From Sphingomonas sp. (lineage in GTDB: Bacteria > Pseudomonadota > Alphaproteobacteria > Sphingomonadales > Sphingomonadaceae): DNA of 60,180 nucleotides. Within the stretch, counting starts at the first letter, position 1. The number at the start of each line of letters is the position of its first letter. A model generated the notes under the pieces. That model saw only the letters and a list, made by a program, of their open reading frames with translations, had not been told where the DNA came from and ran no database searches. A program made the translations under genes and the position numbers. Shown one piece after another: positions 28,675 through 35,823 of the stretch. The stretch covers positions 1 to 60,180 of the forward strand of contig NZ_JACCSU010000026.1 in the NCBI RefSeq assembly GCF_013812825.1, written 5' to 3'.

Positions 28675-29427
28675 ATGGAGGCCGAGACTTTCGAACTGGG
28701 GGTCCGCGACGAGGCTGAGCTGACTCTCAGCATCGACGGCTGGGAAGGGCCGCTCGATCTGCTGCTGAGCCTGGCGCGGGTCCAGAAGGTCGACCTCGCG
28801 GCGATTTCGATCCTCGAGCTGGTCGAGCAATATCTCGCCTACATCTCCGAGGCCCGGGCGCTGAAGCTGGAGATCGCCGCCGATTATCTGGTGATGGCGG
28901 CGTGGCTGGCTTATTTGAAATCCTGCCTGCTGCTGCCCAAGGACCCCGAGGCCGACCCCAGCGCCGAGGAAATCGCTCTTCGGCTGCAGATGCGGCTCCA
29001 GCGCTTGGATGCGATGCGCGAGGCGGGGGCCCGGCTGATCGGCCGCGACCGGATCGGCCGCGACGTGTTCGTGCGAGGCGCTCCGGAAGGTTTGCGTCTG
29101 GTTCGCAAGTCGGCTTGGCAGGCGCGCCCGTTCGACCTGTTCGCGGCCTATGGCAGCGTCAAGGCGCGCTCGACCCCGCCGCTGCACGTCGTCCATCCGC
29201 GCTCGGTGATGACTCTCGAGGAAGCGCTCGAACGGGTCGGGCGGATGCTCGGCACCAGGCTCGACTGGACGCTGCTCGAGGCATTTCTGCCGCTGACCGA
29301 AGACCCGCAGTTCCGCCGCTCCGCGCTGGCCTCGAGCTTCGTCGCCGCGCTCGAGCTGGCGCGGCTCGGCCGGGTCGACATCGCCCAGGACGAGCCGTTC
29401 GGGCCGCTGATGGTGAAGACGTCATGA
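28675..29427 (+). CDS. scpA: segregation and condensation protein A
   Basis: ScpA is the kleisin that bridges SMC heads with ScpB during chromosome condensation. The N-terminal DGWEGPLDLLLSLARVQKVDL is the kleisin signature, followed by LVMAAWLAYLKSCLLLP and a C-terminal winged helix. It is 250 residues long. It directly precedes scpB, the standard pairing. Confidence 0.92.
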   Translation: MEAETFELGVRDEAELTLSIDGWEGPLDLLLSLARVQKVDLAAISILELVEQYLAYISEARALKLEIAADYLVMAAWLAYLKSCLLLPKDPEADPSAEEIALRLQMRLQRLDAMREAGARLIGRDRIGRDVFVRGAPEGLRLVRKSAWQARPFDLFAAYGSVKARSTPPLHVVHPRSVMTLEEALERVGRMLGTRLDWTLLEAFLPLTEDPQFRRSALASSFVAALELARLGRVDIAQDEPFGPLMVKTS

Positions 29428-29440
29428 CGGGCAACGGCTG

Positions 29441-30022
29441 ATGGACGAATTCGGGCTGGATGAGTTTACTCGGGCGGTCGAGGCGACCCTGTTCGCGTCC
29501 GCCAACCCTCTCAGCCTCGACGAAATCGCCGACTATGCGGGCGAGGGCGAGGTCGCCGAGGCGCTGGCGCGGCTCGCCGAGCATTACGCCGGGCACGGCA
29601 TCGAGTTGGTCGAGCGCGGCGGGCGGTGGCATTTCCAGACCGCGCCCGACCTGGCGCACCTGTTGCGCCGAACGCGCGAGGAACCGCGGCGGCTGTCGCG
29701 GGCCGCGACCGAGACTCTGGCGATCATCGCCTACCATGAGCCGGTCAGCCGGGCCGAGATCGAGGCGATCCGAGGGGTCCAGATTTCCAAGGGAACGCTC
29801 GACGTCCTGATGGACGCGGGCTGGGTCCGCCCGGCCGGGCGGCGCGAAGGTCCGGGCCGGCCGCTGCTCTACGCGACCACCGCGGAATTCCTCTCGCACT
29901 TCGGGCTCGGGTCGAGGCGCGACTTGCCGGGGATCGACGACTTGAAGGCCGCCGGCCTGCTCGACCCGATCGACGAAGGCAGCTTCCAACTGCAACTGGA
30001 AAGCGAAGGCGAGGAGGACTAA
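29441..30022 (+). CDS. scpB: segregation and condensation protein B
   Basis: ScpB forms a dimer of tandem winged helices that binds ScpA. Features are EATLFASANPLSLDEIADYAG, TLAIIAYHEPVSRAEIEAIRGV and a C-terminal LLYATTAEFLSHFGL. It is 193 residues long, with 13 nt separating it from scpA. It is followed 31 nt later by tatA. Confidence 0.92.
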   Translation: MDEFGLDEFTRAVEATLFASANPLSLDEIADYAGEGEVAEALARLAEHYAGHGIELVERGGRWHFQTAPDLAHLLRRTREEPRRLSRAATETLAIIAYHEPVSRAEIEAIRGVQISKGTLDVLMDAGWVRPAGRREGPGRPLLYATTAEFLSHFGLGSRRDLPGIDDLKAAGLLDPIDEGSFQLQLESEGEED

Positions 30023-30053
30023 GAGGGGCCCAAAGCCTTTTCGGAGTGAGCAA

Positions 30054-30377
30054 ATGGGCAGTTTCAGCCTGATCCACTGGATCATCCTCGGAGTCGTCAT
30101 CCTGCTGCTGTTCGGCGGCAACCGCTTCTCGGCGATGATGAGCGACGTCGCCAAGGGACTGAAGAACTTCAAGCAGGGCCTGTCGGAGGACGACAAGCCG
30201 GCCGACCGCACCGCCGACCAGCGGGGCGACCCGCGCTCGTTGCCGCCGCATTCCAACCGCGAGCCGATCGACGTCACTCCGCGGCGCACTCCCGATCCGG
30301 TGCCGCCGTCGCCGCCGGCCCCGACTTCGACGCCGGCCGCTCCGCCGCCCGCCAGCGACGAGCCGAACCGCGACTAG
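30054..30377 (+). CDS. tatA: twin-arginine translocase subunit TatA
   Basis: TatA polymerises to form the Tat pore. It shows the short N-terminal membrane helix (SLIHWIILGVVILLLFGG, residues 5-22), the FG hinge, and an amphipathic helix ending FKQGLSEDD. A Pro-rich tail of about 60 residues is longer than usual. GGAGTGAG precedes the ATG. It is first in tatABC. Confidence 0.93.
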   Translation: MGSFSLIHWIILGVVILLLFGGNRFSAMMSDVAKGLKNFKQGLSEDDKPADRTADQRGDPRSLPPHSNREPIDVTPRRTPDPVPPSPPAPTSTPAAPPPASDEPNRD

Positions 30378-30401
30378 TCCCAAGCGAAGGACAGCCGGCT
30401 G

Positions 30402-30779
30402 ATGTTCGGCGTCGATTCCATCGAACTGATCATCGTCGCGATCGCCGCGCTGCTGTTCATCGGCCCCAAGGAGCTTCCAGAGACCATGCGCACGGTCGGC
30501 CGCTGGGTCGGCAAGCTGCGCGGCATGGCCCGACACTTCAGTTCCGGAATCGAGTCCGTGATCCGCGAGGCCGAGCTCGAGGAAATGGACCGCAAGTGGC
30601 GCGAGGAAAATGAGCGCATCATGCGCGAGCATCCGATGCCGGAGCTGATGGGCGAGCTGAGCCCGACGGCCGAGGCGCAGGCCTATCTGGACCGGCCGGA
30701 CGAGCCGCCGCTGCCGCTCGAGGCGCCGGCTGCGCCCGACGACGACCCGACGCCGCCATCCGAGCGGCCGCTGCCGTGA
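30402..30779 (+). CDS. tatB: twin-arginine translocase subunit TatB
   Basis: TatB forms the substrate-receptor complex with TatC. It has MFGVDSIELIIVAIAALLF with the Glu in the membrane helix that distinguishes TatB, then IGPKELPETMRTVGRWVGK and a long amphipathic helix. It is 125 residues long. The stop overlaps the tatC GTG. Confidence 0.93.
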   Translation: MFGVDSIELIIVAIAALLFIGPKELPETMRTVGRWVGKLRGMARHFSSGIESVIREAELEEMDRKWREENERIMREHPMPELMGELSPTAEAQAYLDRPDEPPLPLEAPAAPDDDPTPPSERPLP

Positions 30780-31615
30780 AGGACATCGACGACAGCAAGG
30801 CGCCGCTGCTCGAGCATTTGATCGAGCTCCGACGCCGCGTCTTATGGTCGCTGGCGGTGCTCGCGGCGCTGTTCTTCGCGGCGCTGTATTTCGCCAAGGA
30901 CATTTTCGCCTTCCTCGTTCAGCCGCTGCTTGCGGCGGGGCAGGGACGGGTGATTTTCACCGACGTTTTCGAGGCCTTTTTCGTCGATGTGAAAGTCGCG
31001 CTGTTCACCGCGTTGATGCTCGGGTTTCCGTTTTTCGCGATCCAGATCTGGAAGTTCGTCGCGCCCGGGCTCTACGTGAAGGAGAAGCGGGCGCTGCTGC
31101 CGTTCCTGCTCCTGACGCCGGTGTTCTTCATCGGCGGAGCCGCCTTTGCCTATTATGTCGCCATGCCCTGGGCGCTGCACTTCCTGCTCGGGTTCGAGGG
31201 GGAGGTCGGTGGAGTCCAGCGCGACGCGCTGCCCGGAGTCGGGAATTATTTGAGCTTCTGCACCCGCTTCCTGTTCGGCTTCGGCGCCGCTTTCCTGCTG
31301 CCGATCCTGCTGATGATCCTCGAGCGCGCGGGCGTGGTCCAGGTCGAGCAGCTCAAGAAAGCGCGGCGCTACGCCATCGTCGGAGCGTTCGCCGTCGCGG
31401 CGGTGCTGACCCCGCCCGACGCGATCTCCCAGTTCATGCTGGCGCTGCCGCTGTACGCTTTATACGAGTTCGCGATCGCTGCCATTCGACTGACGCATTG
31501 GCGCCGGAGCAGGCGCGAGAGCCTATCGGCTCGTGATGTTGAAGGGCCCCGGACAAATGAGGGCCCGGAAGCGCCACCGGGGGGGGGGAGGGTTGGCGGT
31601 TCCGGGCCCATTTAA
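30776..31615 (+). CDS. tatC: twin-arginine translocase subunit TatC
   Basis: TatC recognises twin-arginine signal peptides with TatB. Six hydrophobic helices are seen, with HLIELRRRVLWSL at the N-terminus and FGAAFLLPILLMILERAGVV. It starts at GTG 30776. The C-terminal ~30 residues (from about RDVEGPR) are encoded by what looks like intergenic DNA: a large hairpin with a run of ten G. The frame may originally have ended earlier, or the stop may depend on the exact length of that G-run. Confidence 0.93.
   Translation: MKDIDDSKAPLLEHLIELRRRVLWSLAVLAALFFAALYFAKDIFAFLVQPLLAAGQGRVIFTDVFEAFFVDVKVALFTALMLGFPFFAIQIWKFVAPGLYVKEKRALLPFLLLTPVFFIGGAAFAYYVAMPWALHFLLGFEGEVGGVQRDALPGVGNYLSFCTRFLFGFGAAFLLPILLMILERAGVVQVEQLKKARRYAIVGAFAVAAVLTPPDAISQFMLALPLYALYEFAIAAIRLTHWRRSRRESLSARDVEGPRTNEGPEAPPGGGRVGGSGPI
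31561..31609. terminator. large hairpin overlapping the tatC 3' end
   Basis: The left arm from 31561 (GGGCCCGGAAGCGCCACC) and the right arm ending at 31609 (GGTTGGCGGTTCCGGGCCC) form an 18-19 bp stem with two mismatches. The loop is essentially a run of ten G. It is followed by ATTTAA, which contains the tatC stop. This is terminator-like but lies inside the tatC frame. Confidence 0.6.
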
Positions 31616-31622
31616 GCGGATA

Positions 31623-31659
31623 GCGAGAGCGGGGGGGCAAAAGGTCACTATCCTCTCGC
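31623..31659. repeat. second hairpin downstream of tatC
   Basis: GCGAGAG (31623-31629) and CTCTCGC (31653-31659) are a perfect 7-bp inverted repeat around a loop with a run of seven G. It sits between the tatC hairpin and the T-tailed terminator. Its role is unknown; it may simply add structure to the 3' end. Confidence 0.4.
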
Positions 31660-31664
31660 AATAA

Positions 31665-31706
31665 CGGCTCGCCCCGCCGGGGGTTCCGAGCCCGTGAAAT
31701 TTTTTT
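31665..31706 (+). terminator. intrinsic terminator of the argS-tatC run
   Basis: The stem GGCTCG / CGAGCC (31666-31671 with 31687-31692), with inner CCCC-GCC-GGGG pairing, is followed after 7 nt by seven T (31700-31706). This is the best intrinsic terminator for the + strand genes ending with tatC. The minus-strand gene ending at 31738 converges on it. Confidence 0.65.
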
Positions 31707-31737
31707 CGTCGGACCCGCAACAATTTTCCGCTTTCCA

Positions 31738-33285
31738 CTATGTGTCTGGAAACACAGGCAAATCTACGCTGTAACGGCCGAGCTTGCGCTCGAGGTCGGA
31801 GCGCAACTGCTTGGCGAGGCCGCCGACCACCCGCTCGAACTGCTCCTTGCCGGGGGTTTCTTCGTCGTCCGGGACCAGCACCGGGCTGCTCAGCATCAGC
31901 CGAGCGGTGAGCTCGCTGGTACGGCGAAGCGACACCTCGGCCGGATCCTCGGGACAATGGAGCATCGCATATTCGATGATCTCGGTGACGAGGAAGGCGA
32001 CTGACACGGCGACGTCCTGGGTGGTGTGAACGGTCTCGACGTCCAGGTCGATGGTCAGCGAGCGGGCGGACTGCGGCGCACCGCCGCGAAGCTCGGCCGC
32101 CAGCTCCGAGAGCAGCGGGCGCAACGCGATGCCGCGATTTTCTTCCATCTCGGCGAAATGATTGCGGTGGACGATCGACAGAGCCCCGACCCGGCGGCCG
32201 ATCGCCTCATAGGCGGCGCGCGCCTCCGCGGTTTCGGCGGTGCGGCCGTGGATGTTGAGCAGTGAGGCGACGACCTGCAGATTGTTCTTCACCCGGTGGT
32301 GGACTTCGCGGACCAGCCGCCGCTGCCCATCGAGCGCTTCGGCCATCTCATGCTCCGACTGCTCGATTCGCATCAGTCCGCGGGCGAAGGCGTCGCGCAG
32401 CTCCTGGATTTCGGTCGCCGGGCCGAGCTTGTCGGGAAGGACGTTGGCGCTTTCGCCGGGCTGGAGGCGCGTGACGGCGCGCTCGAGGCGACGCAGCGGG
32501 CGGATCAGCAGCCGAGTGACGAGGATCCAGGAAATCAGCGCCGCCAATACCCACATCAGCAGCGGCAACCCCAGAAAGAGACGCTCGACCGTCGCGATTC
32601 TCGGCACGTTGGCTCCGACCCGCGCCACCAGCTGGCCGTTTCCAAGCGGCCAGTTGCTCAACGAGTCGTCGTCGGGATCGTCCGGACTGGTATCGTCGAT
32701 CAGGCGAAGCTCATCCCTGCCGTCGTGGATCACCAGCGATTCGATGCCTCGGTTGCGCTCAATGGCGGCGGCTCGCAGTTCCTCCGCGGTCAGTAGGGTC
32801 GTCGCCATCCCACCGATCACGCCCGCGCGCAGCGACAGCGCATCGCCCGACGGGGCGATCCGCAACCGGATGTCTCCGGGGGCGACAAGAACCGTTTCCC
32901 CGGGGGGTTCGGCGACAAGGTCGCCAACCGCGCACAGCGGGGTGCCGTCGGCACTGGCAAGTTGAAGCCGGTGCACAACGCCCGGAGCGACCGCCAGCGA
33001 GCGTTGGGCGCGGTCGCAGGCGCCTTCGGATCCGCCGGCGAGGGCACCGTTGGCCGCAATTCGTAAGGCCAGCGCATTGCGCGCAATCAGGCTCTCCATC
33101 CCGCGCGTCGCGGCCCGCGCCTGGTCCTCGGTGATTTCACGGGACGCCAGGTTGGCGTCGCGGATTCCGGACTCGGCAACCCACACCAGGGCAATGCCGA
33201 TCGGCAGCAGCGCGGCGGTCAGGATCAGCAGCAGCTTGGCCGCCGTCGGCAGCGCCGCGAAGCGCTGGGCGGCGGCACTGGTCAT
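31738..33285 (-). CDS. phyP: HisKA_2-type sensor kinase homologue, PhyP-like
   Basis: A membrane sensor: helix at about residues 17-37, a periplasmic domain to about 235, a second helix at about 236-258, a HAMP-like linker, and an H-box LVREVHHRVKNNLQVVASLL with His330 as likely phospho-acceptor. The ATPase domain is degenerate: where the N-box should have Asn (LVTNAL-type) it reads LVTEIIEYAML, and no DxGxG box is visible before the end. Known PhyP of Sphingomonas acts as a negative regulator (phosphatase) of PhyR, so a phosphatase or phosphotransfer role is more likely than autokinase. It follows nepR by 24 nt on the same strand. Confidence 0.8.
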   Translation of the reverse strand: MTSAAAQRFAALPTAAKLLLILTAALLPIGIALVWVAESGIRDANLASREITEDQARAATRGMESLIARNALALRIAANGALAGGSEGACDRAQRSLAVAPGVVHRLQLASADGTPLCAVGDLVAEPPGETVLVAPGDIRLRIAPSGDALSLRAGVIGGMATTLLTAEELRAAAIERNRGIESLVIHDGRDELRLIDDTSPDDPDDDSLSNWPLGNGQLVARVGANVPRIATVERLFLGLPLLMWVLAALISWILVTRLLIRPLRRLERAVTRLQPGESANVLPDKLGPATEIQELRDAFARGLMRIEQSEHEMAEALDGQRRLVREVHHRVKNNLQVVASLLNIHGRTAETAEARAAYEAIGRRVGALSIVHRNHFAEMEENRGIALRPLLSELAAELRGGAPQSARSLTIDLDVETVHTTQDVAVSVAFLVTEIIEYAMLHCPEDPAEVSLRRTSELTARLMLSSPVLVPDDEETPGKEQFERVVGGLAKQLRSDLERKLGRYSVDLPVFPDT

Positions 33286-33309
33286 GCGGCCGCCGGCGCC
33301 GGACAGGGA

Positions 33310-33519
33310 TCAGCGAAGCTTGCCCAGCAGGTCGAGGAAATCGTCGGGGACGGATTCGCGAAGCGTGTCGTCGTAGATCGAGCGCAGGGCGCGGCCGAGA
33401 TCCGACGTGCGCTGCCGGCGCCCGCCCTTCTCGCGAGGCGCGTCCTTGCCAGTGCGCGCGTTGCCGGTGCTCTTGCCTTTGCCGATGTTATCCGACTCGC
33501 CTTGCTGCCTGCCACTCAA
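33310..33519 (-). CDS. nepR: anti-sigma factor NepR
   Basis: NepR binds and silences EcfG until phosphorylated PhyR sequesters it. The family core is visible at the C-terminus: DLGRALRSIYDDTLRESVPD followed by DFLDLLGKLR. With TTG 33519 as start, preceded by GAGAGG, the protein is 69 residues with a basic, flexible N-terminus, the expected size; no ATG or GTG fits. An EcfG-type promoter lies 162 nt upstream. Unusually it is paired with the kinase homologue rather than with ecfG. Confidence 0.88.
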   Translation of the reverse strand: MSGRQQGESDNIGKGKSTGNARTGKDAPREKGGRRQRTSDLGRALRSIYDDTLRESVPDDFLDLLGKLR

Positions 33520-33680
33520 CCTCTCGTCCCCCCTCACGCGGGTGCAAGCGCGCGCCTTGAATACAAACCTCACGCGCACGGGCTCGAACCGACAGGTCGA
33601 AACTTCGCAGCGAATTGACCCGCCCCGAGCCGTCCGCAGCGGCGCACCGACACTGCCAATGACGGTGCCGAGCCGCGATG

Positions 33681-33707
33681 GAAACCAAATCGCCGGTGCT
33701 TTGTTCC
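33681..33707 (-). promoter_or_regulatory. sigma-EcfG promoter of nepR (GGAAC-N16-GGTT)
   Basis: On the minus strand GGAAC (33707-33703) is followed by 16 nt and GGTT (33686-33683), one base from the CGTT consensus. It points at nepR and the PhyP-like gene, implying EcfG drives its own anti-sigma factor, the usual feedback. The transcribed leader would be about 155 nt. Confidence 0.65.
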
Positions 33708-33835
33708 AGAGGCGCGTCACTTCTCTGTGGACTAGTGCACAGTGGCAACGGGGCGGTCCTTCCAGGGTTGCAACAATGGGGTGGCGCGCTCAAAGAGCCG
33801 CAAGACGTTCAAAAGATCATGGAGAGCCTTCACTC

Positions 33836-34636
33836 ATGTCGCTTGGCCAGGAACTCGCTCCGCATCTGCCCTTCCTTCGCCGCTACGCACGAGCGCTGAC
33901 CGGGAGCCAGGCTCATGGCGACGCGTTCGTCCGGGCCACGCTCGAGGCGATCGTCGCTGAACCGGACGAATTCCCCCGCGACGTCGACCCGAGGCTCGGC
34001 CTCTACCGGACGTTCCACGCGATCTGGTCGACCGCCAACATCGAGGAAGGAGAGGAGCCCTCGCGGAGCTTCGCCGGAAGCGAAGGCATCGCCCAGGCCC
34101 GGCTGTCCCGAATCACGCCCTTGTCGCGCCAGGCGCTGCTGCTGACCTCGCTGGAGGGCTTTTCGTCCGAGGACACCGCTTACCTGATCGGAGCAACGCC
34201 GGCCGACGTCGATTCGCTGGTCGCCGAGGCACTAAGCGAGATCGAGCGCCAGACGCTCGCCGATGTGCTGATCATCGAGGACGAGCCGATCATCGCGATG
34301 GACATCGAGACCATCGTCCGCGACCTCGGCCATAACGTCACCGGGGTCGCCGTCACCCGCGACGAGGCGGTCGCCCAGGCCCGGCAGAACCCCCCGGGGC
34401 TGGTGCTCGCCGACATCCAGCTGGCCGATGATTCGAGCGGCATCGATGCGGTCAAGGACATCCTTGCCGAATTTTCGGTGCCGGTGATCTTCATCACCGC
34501 TTTCCCGGAGCGGCTGCTGACCGGGACGCGGCCCGAGCCGACGTTCCTGATCACCAAGCCGTTCCAGCGTTCGACCGTGAAGGCGGCCATCGCCCAGGCC
34601 TTGTTCTTCGACGCCGCGACCGTCCCAGCCGCCTAG
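33836..34636 (+). CDS. phyR: general stress response regulator PhyR
   Basis: PhyR is the anti-anti-sigma factor: its sigma-like N-terminal domain binds NepR when the receiver is phosphorylated. Residues 1-140 resemble EcfG regions 2 and 4 (LPFLRRYARALTGSQAHGDAF and LSRQALLLTSLEGFSSEDTA). The receiver follows with the acidic pair EDEP, phospho-acceptor Asp193 (LADIQLA) and Lys in FLITKPF. ATG 33836 is preceded by GGAGAG and gives 266 residues. A weak EcfG-like match, GCAAC-N16-GGTT at 33745-33769, lies upstream. Confidence 0.95.
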   Translation: MSLGQELAPHLPFLRRYARALTGSQAHGDAFVRATLEAIVAEPDEFPRDVDPRLGLYRTFHAIWSTANIEEGEEPSRSFAGSEGIAQARLSRITPLSRQALLLTSLEGFSSEDTAYLIGATPADVDSLVAEALSEIERQTLADVLIIEDEPIIAMDIETIVRDLGHNVTGVAVTRDEAVAQARQNPPGLVLADIQLADDSSGIDAVKDILAEFSVPVIFITAFPERLLTGTRPEPTFLITKPFQRSTVKAAIAQALFFDAATVPAA

Positions 34637-34650
34637 CATTTCCATCCCAC

Positions 34651-34675
34651 GGAACATGGCCTTGCGGGGCGCGTT
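34651..34675 (+). promoter_or_regulatory. sigma-EcfG promoter (GGAAC-N16-CGTT)
   Basis: GGAAC at 34651-34655, 16 nt, then CGTT at 34672-34675: a perfect EcfG consensus, just after the phyR stop. It is placed to transcribe the 45-residue membrane ORF (start 34710) and, beyond it, ecfG. This indicates positive autoregulation of the sigma factor. Confidence 0.78.
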
Positions 34676-34709
34676 GGCCTCCGCAAGTTCCATTCGTGAC
34701 GAGAGCATA

Positions 34710-34847
34710 ATGGTTGACGAAGAAGAGCATGTGACGACCACCGAGGCGCGGGCCGGGGCGACCCCGCACATGACCCGCTACGTGCTCGTGATCGGGACCG
34801 GCCTGGTGATCCTGTTGTTCGGGATCATCTTGCTAGTTGCCGCCTGA
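34710..34847 (+). CDS. 45-residue single-helix membrane protein
   Basis: A small ORF between phyR and ecfG: acidic head MVDEEEHVTTTEAR, then one hydrophobic helix at about residues 23-44 (YVLVIGTGLVILLFGIILLV) at the very C-terminus. ATG 34710 has GAGAG five bases upstream and lies 35 nt after a perfect EcfG promoter. The arrangement suggests a stress-induced, tail-anchored or N-in membrane peptide co-transcribed with ecfG. No family was recognised; it is real by context and signals, its function unknown. Confidence 0.65.
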   Translation: MVDEEEHVTTTEARAGATPHMTRYVLVIGTGLVILLFGIILLVAA

Positions 34848-34931
34848 GCCATACATTCTAGCGCAATGTGCGATCATGTTAGGAACTGATCAGAGCCGCG
34901 GTGCGGCGCGCTTCAAACGGGTGGGGAAATA

Positions 34932-35570
34932 GTGGCCGAGGAATCGCAGGACGATGAAGCGCTATTGGATGCTCCATCCGATCCCGTTCCACTGTCCGAT
35001 CCTGAGTTCAAGGACCAGCTGGGGGCCGTGATCCCCCACCTGCGCGCGTTCGGCCGATCGCTGTCCGGAAGCCGCGACCTCGCCGACGATCTGGTCCAGG
35101 AGACGCTGCTCAAGGCGTGGGCGGCGCGCAAGCGCTTCCAGGCCGGCACCAACATGCGCGCCTGGACCTTCATCATCTTGCGCAACCTGTTCCTCAGCCA
35201 GATGCGCCGGGCGCGCTTCAAGGGCGAGTGGGACGAGATCACGGCCGCGCGGATTCTCGCCGCTCCGGCGAGCCAGGACCGGCACATCGAGCTGGGCGAC
35301 ATGCAGCGTGCGCTGATGCATTTGCCGCAGCCGCAGCGCGAGGCGCTGATCCTGGTCGGCGCGGGCGGCTTTGCCTATGAGGAAGCGGCGGAAATCTGCG
35401 GCTGCGCGGTCGGCACGATCAAGAGCCGGGTGGCGCGTGGCCGAGTGGCGCTGGAATCCCTGCTGGCGAGCGGCAAGATGCCGTCGCGGCGCCAGCACCG
35501 CTCCGATCCCAATAAATCCGCATTGCAAACGATCATGGGGCAGGTCGACGAGCTCAGCCGCGACCGCTAG
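34932..35570 (+). CDS. ecfG: general stress response sigma factor EcfG
   Basis: An ECF sigma factor of the EcfG group. Region 2 is at about residues 30-95 (LADDLVQETLLKAWAARKRF, then RAWTFIILRNLFLSQMRR) and region 4 at about 125-180 (LPQPQREALILVGAGGFAYEEAAEICGCAVGTIKSRV). GTG 34932 is preceded by GTGGGGA. It is 212 residues long with a short acidic N-terminus. NepR holds it inactive; PhyR releases it. It is separated from phyR by the small membrane ORF. Confidence 0.94.
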   Translation: MAEESQDDEALLDAPSDPVPLSDPEFKDQLGAVIPHLRAFGRSLSGSRDLADDLVQETLLKAWAARKRFQAGTNMRAWTFIILRNLFLSQMRRARFKGEWDEITAARILAAPASQDRHIELGDMQRALMHLPQPQREALILVGAGGFAYEEAAEICGCAVGTIKSRVARGRVALESLLASGKMPSRRQHRSDPNKSALQTIMGQVDELSRDR

Positions 35571-35576
35571 CGCCGT

Positions 35577-35714
35577 CTAGTTCAGTCGGCGAAGGAGCTC
35601 GGCGAAATCGCGCTCGCACGGCTCCGCAGCCGCCGCCTCGAACGCTCGGCGGAGCGCTGCGGTAATGCCGGCATGAGCGGGCGGTATGTCGACTCGGATG
35701 ATTCTCCGATCCAT
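35577..35714 (-). CDS. hypothetical 45-residue protein
   Basis: ATG 35714 to a stop at 35577, converging on ecfG with a 6-nt gap. The product MDRRIIRVDIPPAHAGITAA plus an Ala/Arg-rich amphipathic helix (RRAFEAAAAEP... ELLRRL) looks like a compact soluble peptide. Its ribosome site is weak and no family was recognised. It fills an otherwise empty 250-bp stretch between ecfG and glnE. Confidence 0.45.
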   Translation of the reverse strand: MDRRIIRVDIPPAHAGITAALRRAFEAAAAEPCERDFAELLRRLN

Positions 35715-35823
35715 GTTCACATCCGCCGCCGCAATTTGTTCGCCTTCCGTATTCACGGATGGAAAACGATGCCACGCCAGGTAAGTTTCGTCCGTTTCAG
35801 GGCGGGAACGGGGCAAAGGGTCG

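Noticed and set aside
32026-32965. Several + strand ORFs opposite the PhyP-like gene
   Set aside because: No start signals and no family motifs; the minus-strand frame shows membrane helices and an H-box.
33745-33769. GCAAC-N16-GGTT before phyR as an EcfG promoter
   Set aside because: Both elements deviate from consensus. It is mentioned with phyR but is too weak to list as a site.
34651-34691. Inverted repeat GGAAC...CTTGCGG / CCGCAAG...GTTCC around the ecfG-side promoter as a bidirectional EcfG promoter
   Set aside because: The minus-strand GGAAC has no CGTT at the right distance; the symmetry may be a coincidence, though the 7-bp stem could fold in the leader.
34882-34886. GGAAC just upstream of ecfG as a further EcfG promoter
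   Set aside because: No CGTT or GTT occurs at 16-18 nt downstream. The complete promoter at 34651-34675 can serve ecfG through the small ORF.
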